Shown one piece after another: positions 24,946 to 40,400 of a stretch of DNA of 64,000 nt. The DNA comes from Arthrobacter sp. 9V (lineage in GTDB: Bacteria; Actinomycetota; Actinomycetes; Actinomycetales; Micrococcaceae), in contig NZ_LR732912.1 in assembly GCF_902506065.1 (NCBI RefSeq), positions 1,162,387-1,226,386 on the forward strand, given 5' to 3'. Each line of letters begins with the position of its first letter. Position 1 is the first letter of the stretch. The notes under the pieces were generated by a model, which worked only from the letters and a program-made list of their open reading frames with translations, made no database searches and was not told the origin of the DNA. A program made the position numbers and the translations under genes.

Positions 24946-27900
24946 TTGGTCGCCTCGAGCACCTCTAATAACGAAACCGCTAACACGGCAAGCACCGATG
25001 GTGCCACCCGCCGCCTCTCATTCGCAAAGATTCACGAACCCCTTGATGTTCCGAATCTTCTCGCCCTGCAGACAGACAGCTTTGACTGGCTGGTCGGAAA
25101 CGAACGCTGGCAGGCGCGGGTAGCGAAGGCTGTCGAGGAGGGCGACCTCAGCGTCGCCACCACCTCCGGACTTGCCGACATCTTCGAAGAGATCTCCCCC
25201 ATCGAGGACTTCCAGGGCACCATGTCCCTGAGCTTCTCCGAGCCGGAGTTCGCTGACCCGAAGTACACCATGGCCGAATGTAAAGACCGTGACGCCACAT
25301 ACTCGGCACCGCTGTATGTCAAGGCCGAGTTCATGAACAACAACACGGGCGAAATCAAGCAGCAGACCGTGTTCATGGGCGACTTCCCCCTCATGACTGA
25401 AAAGGGAACGTTCGTCGTCAACGGCACCGAGCGTGTTGTTGTCTCCCAGTTGGTCCGTTCACCGGGCGCGTACTTTGAGCGCACCGCTGACAAGACCAGT
25501 GACAAGGACATCTTCACTGCGAAGATCATCCCGTCCCGTGGTGCATGGTTTGAACTTGAAATCGACAAGCGCGACCAGGTCGGCGTTCGCCTCGACCGTA
25601 AGCGCAAGCAGTCGGTCACGGTTCTCCTCAAGGCCCTCGGCTGGACCGAAGGCCAGATCCTGGAAGAGTTCGGCCAGTACGACTCCATGCGTGCAACGCT
25701 GGAGAAGGACGCCACCGAAACCCGCGAAGATGCGCTTCTGGACATCTACCGCAAGCTGCGTCCGGGCGAGCCGCCCACAGTCGAGGCTGCCCAGTCGCTG
25801 CTGGACAACCTGTACTTCAACGCCAAGCGTTACGATCTTGCCAAGGTTGGCCGTTACAAGATCAACCGCAAGCTCGGCATCGACCGCTCCCTTGGTGACA
25901 AGGAAGCCTCGGTCCTGCACGTTGAAGACATCGTTGCCATGATCAAGTTCCTCGTTGCGCTTCACGCCGGCGAGAAGACCCTCATGGGCAAGCGCGACGG
26001 CGAAGACCACGAGCTCCGCGTCGACGTCGATGACATCGACCACTTCGGCAACCGCCGCATCCGCGCCGTGGGCGAACTGATTGAAAACCAGGTCCGCACC
26101 GGTCTTTCCCGCATGGAACGCGTCGTTCGCGAACGCATGACCACGCAGGACGTCGAGGCCATCACGCCGCAGACACTGATCAACATCCGTCCCGTCGTGG
26201 CAGCAATCAAGGAGTTCTTCGGAACATCCCAGCTGTCGCAGTTCATGGACCAGAACAACCCGCTCTCGGGTCTGACCCACAAGCGCCGCCTGTCGGCACT
26301 TGGCCCGGGTGGTCTGTCCCGTGACCGCGCAGGCATGGAAGTTCGAGACGTTCACCCGTCCCACTACGGACGTATGTGCCCCATCGAAACCCCTGAAGGC
26401 CCCAACATTGGTCTGATCGGTTCGCTGGCATCCTACGGACGCATCAACCCGTTCGGCTTCATCGAGACGCCGTACCGCCTGGTTTCCGAGGGCGTCGTTT
26501 CCGACGAAGTCCAGTACCTGACGGCCGATGACGAGGCTGAGGTCCTGATTGCCCAGGCCAACGCTCCTCTGGACCCTGACAAGAAGTTCTCGGAAGAGAC
26601 CGTCCTTGTCCGTGCCCGCGGTGGTGGAGGCGAGCCTGTTTTGGTTCCCGCTGCAGACGTCCAGTTCATGGACGTTTCCCCGCGTCAGATGGTGTCCGTG
26701 GCAACCGCCCTGATCCCGTTCCTCGAGCATGACGATGCCAACCGTGCACTCATGGGTGCCAACATGCAGCGTCAGGCAGTGCCGCTGGTCCGTTCCGAGG
26801 CTCCTTTCGTGGGCACCGGCATGGAGCGCGCAGCAGCCGTCGACGCCGGTGACGTTGTCATCGCGAAGAAGGCAGGTGTGGTCACCGAGGTTTCCGCCGA
26901 GCTGGTTGTCATGATCAACGACGACGGTACTGAGACCAACTACCGCATCAACAAGTTCGCCCGTTCCAACCAGGGCAACTGCTACAACCACCGTGTCCTG
27001 GTCAACGAAGGCCAGCGCTTGGAAGTTGGCGGCATCATCGCTGACGGTCCCGCAACGGACCAGGGTGAGCTTGCCCTCGGTAAGAACCTGCTCGTGGCAT
27101 TCATGTCATGGGAAGGCCACAACTTCGAGGATGCCATCATCCTGTCCCAGCGCATTGTTGCTGAGGACGTTCTTTCCTCCATCCACATCGAGGAGCACGA
27201 AATTGATGCCCGCGACACCAAGCTTGGTGCCGAGGAAATCACTCGTGACATCCCCAACGTGTCCGAGGAAGTCCTTGCAGGCCTGGACGAACGCGGCATC
27301 ATCCACATCGGTGCCGAGGTTGAAGCCGGCGACATCCTGGTCGGAAAGGTCACCCCTAAGGGTGAAACCGAACTGACCCCGGAAGAGCGCCTCCTGCGCG
27401 CAATCTTCGGTGAGAAGTCCCGCGAAGTGCGCGACACCTCCCTGAAGGTGCCCCACGGCGAGTCCGGTACGGTCATCGGCGTGCGCGTCTTCGACCGCGA
27501 CAACGACGACGAACTGCCCCCGGGCGTGAACCAGTTGGTCCGCGTCTACGTTGCAGCCAAGCGTAAGATCACCGACGGCGACAAGCTCGCCGGCCGTCAC
27601 GGCAACAAGGGTGTTATTTCCAAGATCCTCCCGATCGAGGACATGCCCTTCCTTGCAGACGGTACCCCGGTGGACATCGTCCTGAACCCGCTTGGTGTTC
27701 CGGGCCGAATGAACGTTGGACAGGTTCTGGAAACCCACCTCGGTTGGGTTGCCAAGACCGGTTGGAAGATCGAAGGCGAGCCGGAGTGGGTCAAGAACCT
27801 GCCCAACCTGCCCCGTGAAACCGGCCAGACCACCGTTGCCACCCCGGTGTTCGATGGCGCCCGCGAAGAAGAAATCACGGGCCTGCTTGATTCCACCAAC

Positions 27901-28452
27901 GTGACCCGCGACGGCGACCGCCTGATCGACTCCTCCGGCAAGACCCGTCTGTTCGACGGCCGCTCCGGCGAGCCGTTCCCGGACCCGATCTCCGTCGGTT
28001 ACATGTACATCCTGAAGCTCCACCACTTGGTGGACGACAAGATCCACGCGCGCTCCACCGGCCCGTACTCCATGATCACGCAGCAGCCGCTGGGTGGTAA
28101 GGCTCAGTTCGGTGGCCAGCGCTTCGGTGAAATGGAAGTGTGGGCGCTCGAAGCTTACGGTGCCGCTTACACCCTTCAGGAACTCCTCACGATCAAGTCC
28201 GATGACATTCATGGTCGTGTGAAGGTCTACGAAGCCATCGTCAAGGGCGAGAACATCCCTGAGCCTGGCGTTCCCGAGTCCTTCAAGGTCTTGATCAAGG
28301 AAATGCAGTCGTTGTGCCTGAACGTGGAAGTTCTTTCCACCGACGGAACAACGATCGAAATGCGTGACTCTGATGACGCAGTCTTCACGGCTGCGGAAGA
28401 ACTGGGCATCGATCTGTCTCGTGCAGAGCCCAGTTCCGTAGAAGAGGTCTAG
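24946..28452 (+). CDS. rpoB: RNA polymerase beta subunit
   Basis: A 1168-aa beta subunit. The rifampicin-binding cluster [13 protein letters not shown] starts at residue 426. Asp435, His445 and Ser450 keep the susceptible-type residues and the numbering equals M. tuberculosis. C-terminal motifs include [20 protein letters not shown] and [17 protein letters not shown] at 24946, six bases after GGAAGGA, is chosen over the upstream GTG at 24931, giving the MVASSTSN start. Confidence 0.97.
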   Translation: MVASSTSNNETANTASTDGATRRLSFAKIHEPLDVPNLLALQTDSFDWLVGNERWQARVAKAVEEGDLSVATTSGLADIFEEISPIEDFQGTMSLSFSEPEFADPKYTMAECKDRDATYSAPLYVKAEFMNNNTGEIKQQTVFMGDFPLMTEKGTFVVNGTERVVVSQLVRSPGAYFERTADKTSDKDIFTAKIIPSRGAWFELEIDKRDQVGVRLDRKRKQSVTVLLKALGWTEGQILEEFGQYDSMRATLEKDATETREDALLDIYRKLRPGEPPTVEAAQSLLDNLYFNAKRYDLAKVGRYKINRKLGIDRSLGDKEASVLHVEDIVAMIKFLVALHAGEKTLMGKRDGEDHELRVDVDDIDHFGNRRIRAVGELIENQVRTGLSRMERVVRERMTTQDVEAITPQTLINIRPVVAAIKEFFGTSQLSQFMDQNNPLSGLTHKRRLSALGPGGLSRDRAGMEVRDVHPSHYGRMCPIETPEGPNIGLIGSLASYGRINPFGFIETPYRLVSEGVVSDEVQYLTADDEAEVLIAQANAPLDPDKKFSEETVLVRARGGGGEPVLVPAADVQFMDVSPRQMVSVATALIPFLEHDDANRALMGANMQRQAVPLVRSEAPFVGTGMERAAAVDAGDVVIAKKAGVVTEVSAELVVMINDDGTETNYRINKFARSNQGNCYNHRVLVNEGQRLEVGGIIADGPATDQGELALGKNLLVAFMSWEGHNFEDAIILSQRIVAEDVLSSIHIEEHEIDARDTKLGAEEITRDIPNVSEEVLAGLDERGIIHIGAEVEAGDILVGKVTPKGETELTPEERLLRAIFGEKSREVRDTSLKVPHGESGTVIGVRVFDRDNDDELPPGVNQLVRVYVAAKRKITDGDKLAGRHGNKGVISKILPIEDMPFLADGTPVDIVLNPLGVPGRMNVGQVLETHLGWVAKTGWKIEGEPEWVKNLPNLPRETGQTTVATPVFDGAREEEITGLLDSTNVTRDGDRLIDSSGKTRLFDGRSGEPFPDPISVGYMYILKLHHLVDDKIHARSTGPYSMITQQPLGGKAQFGGQRFGEMEVWALEAYGAAYTLQELLTIKSDDIHGRVKVYEAIVKGENIPEPGVPESFKVLIKEMQSLCLNVEVLSTDGTTIEMRDSDDAVFTAAEELGIDLSRAEPSSVEEV

Positions 28453-28555
28453 CAGCTGTTCCGGCGGATGGCTTCATCAGCTGTCCGTCGGAACAACTCC
28501 CTCTTCCCGTAACCAAGACTTCAGAATTTAGAGAACAAGAGAGAACAGGGACCAT

Positions 28556-32455
<3,900 letters not shown>

Positions 32456-32479
32456 ACGGAAGCGCCAGCTGCAAAGGTG

Positions 32480-32511
32480 AAGGCCTCCTGTCCGCAAGGG
32501 CAGGGGGCCTT
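32480..32511 (+). terminator. Hairpin after rpoC
   Basis: AAGGCCTCCTG pairs with CAGGGGGCCTT (one wobble); a short T run comes only later (CGTTT). Confidence 0.65.
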
Positions 32512-32537
32512 CGCCCGTTTGGACGCCATACACCCGA

Positions 32538-32567
32538 TTAAGGCCCTAGATCAAGCCGTGCTAGACT
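32538..32567 (+). promoter_or_regulatory. Candidate promoter of the str operon (rpsL)
   Basis: TTAAGG-18-TAGACT. Transcription from about 32574 gives an untranslated leader of about 230 nt. Confidence 0.5.
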
Positions 32568-32573
32568 TTTGTT

Positions 32574-32805
32574 AATTGTTCTGTGTGGCAGTGGATGAAG
32601 GCCGCCGCAGCATCATTTTGGTTTTGTTCTCATGGTGCTGGGTGGAGCCTGTTTCCGGGTTGCGGGCAACATGCGCAACGAATGCCGCACTTTTGCACGC
32701 CTACCGGAGTTTCGGCCGGCTGCACGAGCAACGCCAAAGTTCCCACGTTTACCCAGGCTGGCGCCTGTGTGTGGGGGCAGAGATCAAACAACGGAGAACA
32801 CGAAA
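32574..32805 (+). other. Long leader upstream of rpsL
   Basis: No convincing gene. A 78-codon frame here has unusual composition (many Cys and Trp) and runs into rpsL, so it is rejected. Predicted as the 5' untranslated region of the str operon; no known riboswitch or leader class was recognised. Confidence 0.4.
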
Positions 32806-33180
32806 GTGCCTACGATTAACCAGCTGGTCCGCAAGGGCCGCACGCCGAAGGTCTCCAAGACCAAGGCTCCCGCGCTGAAGGGCAGCCCGATGCGCCGCGG
32901 TGTTTGCACCCGCGTTTACACCACCACCCCCAAGAAGCCGAACTCGGCTCTCCGTAAGGTGGCACGTGTGCGTCTCAACGGTGGCGTAGAAGTTACCGCC
33001 TACATCCCCGGTGTTGGCCACAACCTCCAGGAGCACTCCATCGTGCTCGTCCGTGGTGGTCGTGTTAAGGACCTTCCGGGTGTCCGCTACAAGATCGTCC
33101 GCGGCGCACTCGACACCCAGGGTGTCAAGAACCGCAAGCAGGCTCGCAGCCGTTACGGCGCAAAGATGGAGAAGAAGTAA
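32806..33180 (+). CDS. rpsL: 30S ribosomal protein S12
   Basis: The 124-aa decoding-centre protein. Lys43 (TTPKKPNS) and Lys88 (GGRVKDLPG) are the streptomycin-sensitive wild-type residues. GTG at 32806 follows GGAGAACACG and gives the universal start [11 protein letters not shown]; the longer open frame upstream is rejected. First gene of rpsL-rpsG-fusA-tuf. Confidence 0.97.
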   Translation: MPTINQLVRKGRTPKVSKTKAPALKGSPMRRGVCTRVYTTTPKKPNSALRKVARVRLNGGVEVTAYIPGVGHNLQEHSIVLVRGGRVKDLPGVRYKIVRGALDTQGVKNRKQARSRYGAKMEKK

Positions 33181-33181
33181 T

Positions 33182-33652
33182 ATGCCTCGCAAGGGTCCGG
33201 CCCCGAAGCGGCCGCTAGTTTCCGATCCCGTTTACGGCTCCCCGTTGGTCACGCAGCTGATCAACAAGGTTCTTGTTGACGGCAAGAAGTCCACCGCAGA
33301 GCGCATCGTTTACGGTGCACTCGAAGGTGCACGTGCCAAGTCCGGCGGCGACCCCGTTGCCGCTCTCAAGAAGGCCATGGACAACGTCAAGCCTTCGCTC
33401 GAGGTGCGTTCACGCCGTGTTGGTGGCGCTACCTACCAGGTTCCGGTTGAGGTCAAGCCGGGTCGCTCCACCGCTCTCGCTCTGCGTTGGCTCGTGGGCT
33501 ACTCCAAGGCCCGCCGCGAGAAGACCATGACCGAGCGCCTCCAGAACGAAATCCTGGATGCCTCCAATGGTCTTGGTGCCGCTGTGAAGCGTCGCGAAGA
33601 CACCCACAAGATGGCCGAGTCCAACAAGGCCTTCGCACACTACCGCTGGTAA
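33182..33652 (+). CDS. rpsG: 30S ribosomal protein S7
   Basis: The 156-aa head-assembly protein beginning [20 protein letters not shown]. The RNA-binding signature and the C-terminal NKAFAHYRW end are intact. It starts 1 bp after the rpsL stop. Confidence 0.97.
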   Translation: MPRKGPAPKRPLVSDPVYGSPLVTQLINKVLVDGKKSTAERIVYGALEGARAKSGGDPVAALKKAMDNVKPSLEVRSRRVGGATYQVPVEVKPGRSTALALRWLVGYSKARREKTMTERLQNEILDASNGLGAAVKRREDTHKMAESNKAFAHYRW

Positions 33653-33721
33653 AAACTTTCCGGACGCCGCCGGCTCACTGAGCCGGCGGCGAACGTGTAG
33701 TCCATCCGAAAGGGAGACCCC

Positions 33722-35836
33722 GTGGCACAGGACGTGCTTACCGACCTTAATAAGGTCCGCAACATCGGCATCATGGCCCACATCGATGCCGGCAAGACCA
33801 CCACTACCGAGCGCATCCTGTTCTACACGGGTGTGAACCACAAGATCGGCGAGACGCACGACGGCGCTTCGACGACTGACTGGATGGAACAGGAAAAGGA
33901 ACGCGGCATCACCATCACGTCTGCCGCCGTGACTTGCTTCTGGGACAAGAACCAGATCAACATCATTGACACCCCGGGCCACGTTGACTTCACGGTTGAG
34001 GTTGAGCGCTCCTTGCGCGTCCTCGACGGTGCAGTTGCAGTGTTCGACGGCAAGGAAGGCGTGGAGCCGCAGTCCGAGACTGTTTGGCGCCAGGCTGACA
34101 AGTACAACGTTCCGCGTATCTGCTTCGTCAACAAGATGGACAAGCTGGGTGCTGACTTCTACTTCACCGTAGACACCATCATCTCCCGTCTTGGTGCCAA
34201 GCCGCTGGTTATGCAGCTGCCCATCGGCGCTGAGAACGACTTCATCGGCGTTGTTGACCTCCTCGAAATGCGCGCCCTGGTTTGGCCTGGCGACGCTAAG
34301 GGTGACGTCACCATGGGCGCTTCCTACGAAGTGCAGGAAATCCCGGCGGACCTCCAGGCGAAGGCCGAAGAGTACCGTGCACAGCTCGTTGAGACTGTGG
34401 CCGAGGCTTCCGAAGAACTCATGGAGAAGTACCTCGAAGGTGAAGAACTCACCCTCGAAGAGATCAAAGCCGGCATCCGCAAGATGACCATCAACTCTGA
34501 GCTCTACCCGGTCTTCTGTGGTTCTGCCTTCAAGAACCGCGGTGTCCAGCCGATGCTTGACGCCGTTGTTGACTTCCTGCCGAACCCGCTCGACGTCCCG
34601 CCGATGATCGGTCACGATCCCCGCGACGAAGAGAAGGAACTCACCCGTAAGCCCTCTGCTGACGAGCCGTTCTCGGCCCTCGCCTTCAAGATTGCTGCGC
34701 ACCCGTTCTTCGGCCAGCTGACCTTCGTCCGCGTGTACTCCGGTCACGTTGAGGCAGGCGCCCAGGTGGTTAACTCCACCAAGGGCAAGAAGGAACGCAT
34801 CGGCAAGCTGTTCCAGATGCACGCCAACAAGGAAATGCCTGTTGAGGGCGCTACCGCCGGCCACATCTATGCAGCCATCGGTCTGAAGGACACCACCACG
34901 GGTGACACCCTGTGTGATGCCAACAACCAGATCGTCCTCGAGTCCATGAGCTTCCCGGAGCCCGTGATCTCGGTTGCGATCGAGCCCAACACCAAGGGTG
35001 ACCAGGAGAAGCTCTCCACGGCCATCCAGAAGCTCTCCGCTGAGGACCCGACCTTCCAGGTCTCCCTCAACGAAGACACGGGCCAGACCATCATCGCCGG
35101 CATGGGCGAGCTCCACCTGGATATCCTGGTGGACCGCATGCGTCGCGAATTCAAGGTCGAGGCAAACGTTGGCAAGCCGCAGGTTGCTTACCGCGAAACC
35201 ATCAAGCGCGCCGTCGAGCGCCTTGACTACACGCACAAGAAGCAGACCGGTGGTTCGGGTCAGTTCGCAAAGATCCAGATTGCGATCGAGCCCATGGACA
35301 CCGCTTCCGGCGAGCTGTACGCGTTCGAAAACAAGGTCACTGGTGGCCGCGTTCCGCGCGAATACATCCCGTCCGTTGACGCTGGTATCCAGGATGCACT
35401 GAACGACGGCGTCCTGGCCGGTTACCCGGTTGTCGGCATCAAGGCCACGCTGATTGACGGCGCGTCCCACGATGTTGACTCCTCGGAAATGGCGTTCAAG
35501 ATCGCCGGACGCATGGCTTTCAAGGAAGCTGCACGTAAGGCGAACCCTGTTCTGCTTGAACCGCTGATGGATGTTGAGGTCCGCACACCTGAGGAATACA
35601 TGGGTGATGTTATTGGTGACCTGAACGCCCGTCGTGGCCAGATGCAGTCCATGGAAGACGCAGCAGGTGTGAAGGTTATCCGTGCACACGTTCCGCTGTC
35701 CGGCATGTTCGGCTACATCGGTGACCTCCGGTCCAAGACCCAGGGTCGCGCTGTGTACTCCATGACGTTCAACAGCTACGCGGAGGTCCCCAAGGCAGTA
35801 GCCGACGAGATCATCCAGAAAACCCGCGGCGAGTAA
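33722..35836 (+). CDS. fusA: Elongation factor G
   Basis: A 704-aa translocation GTPase. G1 is [11 protein letters not shown]3 [11 protein letters not shown]4 NKMDKLG; domains II to V follow, with domain IV around [16 protein letters not shown] at 33722 after GAAAGGGAGA. No sign of a second, paralogous copy. Confidence 0.98.
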   Translation: MAQDVLTDLNKVRNIGIMAHIDAGKTTTTERILFYTGVNHKIGETHDGASTTDWMEQEKERGITITSAAVTCFWDKNQINIIDTPGHVDFTVEVERSLRVLDGAVAVFDGKEGVEPQSETVWRQADKYNVPRICFVNKMDKLGADFYFTVDTIISRLGAKPLVMQLPIGAENDFIGVVDLLEMRALVWPGDAKGDVTMGASYEVQEIPADLQAKAEEYRAQLVETVAEASEELMEKYLEGEELTLEEIKAGIRKMTINSELYPVFCGSAFKNRGVQPMLDAVVDFLPNPLDVPPMIGHDPRDEEKELTRKPSADEPFSALAFKIAAHPFFGQLTFVRVYSGHVEAGAQVVNSTKGKKERIGKLFQMHANKEMPVEGATAGHIYAAIGLKDTTTGDTLCDANNQIVLESMSFPEPVISVAIEPNTKGDQEKLSTAIQKLSAEDPTFQVSLNEDTGQTIIAGMGELHLDILVDRMRREFKVEANVGKPQVAYRETIKRAVERLDYTHKKQTGGSGQFAKIQIAIEPMDTASGELYAFENKVTGGRVPREYIPSVDAGIQDALNDGVLAGYPVVGIKATLIDGASHDVDSSEMAFKIAGRMAFKEAARKANPVLLEPLMDVEVRTPEEYMGDVIGDLNARRGQMQSMEDAAGVKVIRAHVPLSGMFGYIGDLRSKTQGRAVYSMTFNSYAEVPKAVADEIIQKTRGE

Positions 35837-35890
35837 TCTCCCGGTAACGGATGCAATTCCGGTATCGGGAAGGCATCTGAGCGCTTGAGG

Positions 35891-35922
35891 CGGGGCTGCG
35901 GCGAAAGCCGCGGCCCGGCCCC
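35891..35922 (+). other. Hairpin in the fusA-tuf gap
   Basis: GCGGC-GAAA-GCCGC with extended GC pairing, a GNRA-capped stem without a T run. Probably an RNA-stability or processing element. Confidence 0.4.
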
Positions 35923-35969
35923 TGCGCAAACAGGCTCGAGGAACTACCATTGGTTCCTGAATCTGCAAT

Positions 35970-35998
35970 TTCACCAAAACCAAGCCCCCAAGTAGACT
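35970..35998 (+). promoter_or_regulatory. Candidate internal promoter for tuf
   Basis: TTCACC-17-TAGACT, about 70 bp before the tuf start, allowing extra EF-Tu expression independent of the rest of the operon. Confidence 0.5.
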
Positions 35999-36068
35999 TG
36001 CTAAAGTTTCTGCCGCGAAAAGCGCGGCCGAGGAGCACGTTCACTTGAAATCGTTCTAGGAGGAACCT

Positions 36069-37259
36069 GTGGCAAAGGCAAAGTTCGAGCGGACTAAGCC
36101 GCACGTCAACATCGGCACCATTGGTCACGTTGACCACGGTAAGACGACGCTGACTGCCGCCATTTCCAAGGTGCTGTACGACCAGTACCCGGATCTCAAC
36201 GAGCAGCGCGACTTCGCGTCGATCGACTCTGCTCCGGAAGAGCGCCAGCGCGGTATTACCATCAACATCTCCCACGTGGAGTACCAGACCGAGAAGCGCC
36301 ACTACGCACACGTAGACGCCCCGGGTCACGCTGACTACATCAAGAACATGATCACCGGTGCTGCCCAGATGGACGGCGCAATCCTCGTGGTTGCCGCAAC
36401 CGATGGTCCGATGGCTCAGACCCGCGAGCACGTTCTGCTCGCCCGCCAGGTTGGTGTTCCCTACCTGCTGGTCGCACTGAACAAGTCCGACATGGTTGAT
36501 GACGAAGAACTCCTCGACCTCGTCGAAATGGAAGTTCGTGAGCTCCTGAGCTCGCAGGGCTTCGATGGCGATGAGGCTCCGGTTGTTCGCGTTTCCGGCC
36601 TCAAGGCTCTGGAAGGCGACCCGGTTTGGGTCAAGTCCGTCCAGGACCTGATGGCAGCTGTCGACGAGTCCGTTCCGGACCCCGTACGTGACCGCGACAA
36701 GCCGTTCCTGATGCCGATCGAAGACGTCTTCACGATCACCGGCCGTGGCACCGTTGTTACGGGCCGCGCCGAGCGTGGAACCCTCGCCATCAACTCCGAG
36801 GTTGAGATCGTTGGCATCCGCCCGATCCAGAAGACCACGGTTACCGGTATCGAGATGTTCCACAAGCAGCTCGACGAAGCATGGGCCGGCGAGAACTGTG
36901 GCCTCCTGCTCCGCGGTCTGAAGCGCGACGATGTCGAGCGTGGCCAGGTTGTCGTCAAGCCGGGTTCCATCACCCCGCACACCGACTTCGAGGCTAACGT
37001 CTACATCCTTTCCAAGGACGAAGGCGGACGTCACAACCCGTTCTACTCCAACTACCGCCCGCAGTTCTACTTCCGTACCACGGACGTAACCGGCGTTATC
37101 ACCCTGCCGGAAGGCACGGAAATGGTTATGCCTGGCGACAACACTGAGATGACCGTTGCGCTCATCCAGCCGATCGCTATGGAAGAGGGCCTCGGCTTCG
37201 CTATCCGCGAAGGCGGCCGCACCGTTGGTTCGGGACGTGTTACCAGCATCATCAAGTAG
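36069..37259 (+). CDS. tuf: Elongation factor Tu
   Basis: The 396-aa GTPase that delivers aminoacyl-tRNA. G1 is GHVDHGKTT, the switch region [14 protein letters not shown]3 [10 protein letters not shown]4 NKSDM. GTG at 36069 after AGGAGGAACC. Codon use is strongly biased, as expected for the most abundant protein. Confidence 0.98.
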   Translation: MAKAKFERTKPHVNIGTIGHVDHGKTTLTAAISKVLYDQYPDLNEQRDFASIDSAPEERQRGITINISHVEYQTEKRHYAHVDAPGHADYIKNMITGAAQMDGAILVVAATDGPMAQTREHVLLARQVGVPYLLVALNKSDMVDDEELLDLVEMEVRELLSSQGFDGDEAPVVRVSGLKALEGDPVWVKSVQDLMAAVDESVPDPVRDRDKPFLMPIEDVFTITGRGTVVTGRAERGTLAINSEVEIVGIRPIQKTTVTGIEMFHKQLDEAWAGENCGLLLRGLKRDDVERGQVVVKPGSITPHTDFEANVYILSKDEGGRHNPFYSNYRPQFYFRTTDVTGVITLPEGTEMVMPGDNTEMTVALIQPIAMEEGLGFAIREGGRTVGSGRVTSIIK

Positions 37260-37310
37260 TCTCTACTTGTAGATCGGTGATACTCCGGCCCAGCCGGTAG
37301 TTAGCTGGAA

Positions 37311-37345
37311 GAAACCCCACCGCTACGGCGGTGGGGTTTCTTTTT
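37311..37345 (+). terminator. Intrinsic terminator of the str operon
   Basis: A perfect 13-bp stem (37311-37323 with 37328-37340), a 4-nt loop, then TTTTTG. Confidence 0.92.
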
Positions 37346-37414
37346 GCTATAGTTACTCTATCGAATGGATAAAGGCCGTATTCTTACTGCGTCTTCCGTA
37401 ACCAAGGAGCTTCC

Positions 37415-40400
37415 ATGACTGCATTTCTCATACTGCTGCTCCTCGTCGTCGTTGGCGGGGTGGGCTTTGCAGTCGGGTTGGCGAAGGGACGTAGAAGTGC
37501 GGCTCATGAGCCTTCTGCGGGCCAGAACGCCGCTTCATACCAGGCGGGCTTTCTGGCGGGCCATCTGGCTGGTTGGCGGGACGCTGAGGCCAAGGGACTG
37601 TACAAGGACGGCTCACCGGGACGGACGATCACTCCAGCAACCGTGAATCCACCGCCCGCTCCGGCTCATGTCCAGTCGCCCGTGTTGCCGGAGTCGCCCG
37701 TGTTGCAGGAGTCGCCCGTCTTGCCTGAGCCGCCCATGCAGCTGCCGCCCATGCCGCTGCCACCCATGCCGGCTCCGCCTGTGGTCCATAACCCAACGCC
37801 GCGCCAAGCGCCGGCTATCCAAGCGCCCGCGCCGCAGCAGCCTGTTCAGCAGGCGTCCGCCCGGCAGCAACCTGCTTTCCAGGTCACGCAACCGCCCGTA
37901 CTCCACGAGTCTCCGGAAGCCGCCGCTGCGCGCAAGGAGAAGCGCGATCAGCAGAACATCAACGTCACGCTCTACGTCGCCAGCCTCTTGCTGGTAGCTG
38001 CCGGTGCCCTGTTCGTGGGTACAAGTCTTCCGGCCCTCTTCCGTTTCGTGGGGATCTGGTTCATCACCGCCCTGTTCTACGTTTCGGGCATGGTCATCCA
38101 CTCGCGCGTGCCGCGCCTGCGTCCCGCGGCCGTTGCGTTCGTCGGAACTGGGCTTGCGCTGGTCCCGGTCACGGGCCTGGCCATGTACAACTTTGTGCTT
38201 CACAACGGCCCGGCGGCTTGGCTGGTCACGTCGCTACTTGGGACAGCCGTCTACGCGTACACCGCTGTAAGGCTGGACAACAAAGTCCTGGCCTTCCTGT
38301 CCCTCAGCTTTGTCGTCTCAACGGCGTGGTCCGGCGTTTCCGTTCTTGGTGGCGCACTGGTTTGGTACTTCACGGCTCTGATCGCAGTGGCAGTTCTCCT
38401 GACGGTTGTGTCTTTGCTGCGTCCCGCGTGGCTTCCCCCGCTCTACGTCCGTCCTCTGATGGTGCTGCACCCGGCGCTGGTTCCCCTCGTGGCTGTTGCT
38501 GTCACCTTCACGCCGCACCTCTTGTCCAAGGGGGAGTATGCCTGGGTCATGCTGATGTGCGGCATCTATTTCGCTGTGATGTTCTTCGTTCCGCGGGCTC
38601 GCTACCGTGTGCAGCATCTCTACGGTGCGCGGGCTGCGTTGACGCTGGCTCTGCTTGGGCTGGTGTGGGATGTCACCGCGAACGTGAGCACTGTGTTGCT
38701 GGCCGCGGTGCTTTGCCTTGGAGTCCAGGCGCTGGGTGTTGCCTTCCGCGGCAGGAAGTTGCTGCCCGGCTCCTGGTGGGCTGACACCGTTTCGTGTTTG
38801 GCGCTGCAACTTCTCACCTCGGCTATCCTCACCGTGGTGCTGGAGTTCAGGCCGTTCGATGTTCCCAATTATGTTCCCCTCGCCGCCACCATGCTGACTG
38901 CCATGGTGATTGGTTGGAAACTGGGCCGGGGCATGGAGTTTACCCCGGCCGGCGTGCTGGCCGCGGCCGGTGCTCTTGGTGGGCTGCTGGGAGCGTGGCC
39001 CGTCTCGGTGCTCCTGGCTTCGGCATCGCTTTACTGGTTCCTGCGTGCGTTGATTCGGCCAACCGCTTTGCGTCAGTTCTTCATTCTTGCGGGCAGGGTT
39101 GCGCTGACTCTGGCTGTTCCCGTGGCGGTGGCTGGTGCATTGACTGGAAGTTCGGACAGGACTTCCTACTCCTTGATGACGTTCGTGGTCGCTGCAGCTG
39201 CACAGCAATTGGTGAGTGCCGGGTTCGCGCGTGGGGGAGTCCTGCTGGTAGCCCCCCAGGCATCGGTGGCCGGCTTTGGCGGTGGCGCTGTGGCAGGACT
39301 TCTTCTCTTGCCGATATTTGACGAGGCCGCCGGCCGTCCTATCGTTGCCGCAGCGGTACTCGTTTCTTTGGTGGCAGCTTTGGCAGCGGGCATCTTGCTG
39401 TTTCAGCCGGCTCATCCGGCATCAGGTGCCAAGGTTGCCTGGCGTGCCGCGGTGGCCGAAGTCATTGGCCCGCTAACTGCCCTCATCGCGGGCAGCGTGG
39501 CAGCAGCCTTCGTGTCCTGGGCGCTGGGAAATGGCGTCCTTCTGGCATTGCTTGCTTACTTCGTGGTCACTGCCCTAAGGATTTCCAAGTCGTTCCACCG
39601 GCAGGTTTATTGGTGGCTTTCCCGGGCGGCGGGGACGCTGCTGGTGGTGTCGGCCTACGGCGACGCAACGCAGCATGGCTGGAGTATTCGCTTCGCCGGT
39701 GAAGGTCCTTCCGCAGCACTTGTTCTGGTGGTGGCTGCTGCGTTCCAGCTGGTCTTTCCCCTCCTCGCCGGCAGCCGACGCCGCTATCCTCAAGCTTCCG
39801 TAGTGGATGCTGGCGTGGTATTTGCCATCATGGCCGGGGCAACCACAGTCCTTGGTCTCACCGGTGCGTTGTTCGGGGGAACCGTTCGGGAAAGCTGGCA
39901 GCCTGGAGTTGCGGCGGTAACAACTGCCCTTGCCGCCGTCCTGGTCAGTGCAATTTTCAGACGCCACGCCATTGGCTGGATTTTTGCTCCCGTCGCTTTC
40001 GTCCTTCTCCTAGCACTTCGCTGGGGGAACATCCGGGACGTAGAAATAGTGCTGGGCATATTTGCGGCGTACAGCGGCTTCATGATGGGTGCGGTTCGCC
40101 AGCGATTGGTCCGCGGTTGCTACTTGTTGGCGGTCCGGGTTCTTGCAGGCGTACTCGTCGCGGTGGTAGTAGCAGACGTGACGGATTCGCCGGCAGCGGT
40201 GTCCTTGTGCCTGGCTCTGGTTCTCGTGTTGCAGCACGTTCTGACTTTCGTCCTACGCACAAGTGGTGTTGATGTTGCCTTCCAAAAGGCAACAGTCCAC
40301 GTCACTTTGGGTGCTCAACTCTTGCTGCCGTTTACTTACTTACTTGCAAGGGATTACGACGGCGGCGGCCGCTGGGTGGCGATGCTTGAGTTTACGCTGG

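Noticed and set aside
32583..32819. 78-codon ORF before rpsL
   Set aside because: Cys/Trp-rich composition, no ribosome-binding site and overlap with rpsL; treated as leader.
33410..35983. 857-codon open frame antisense to rpsG/fusA
   Set aside because: It mirrors the codon bias of fusA, lacks a ribosome-binding site and resembles no protein; a product of high-GC third positions.
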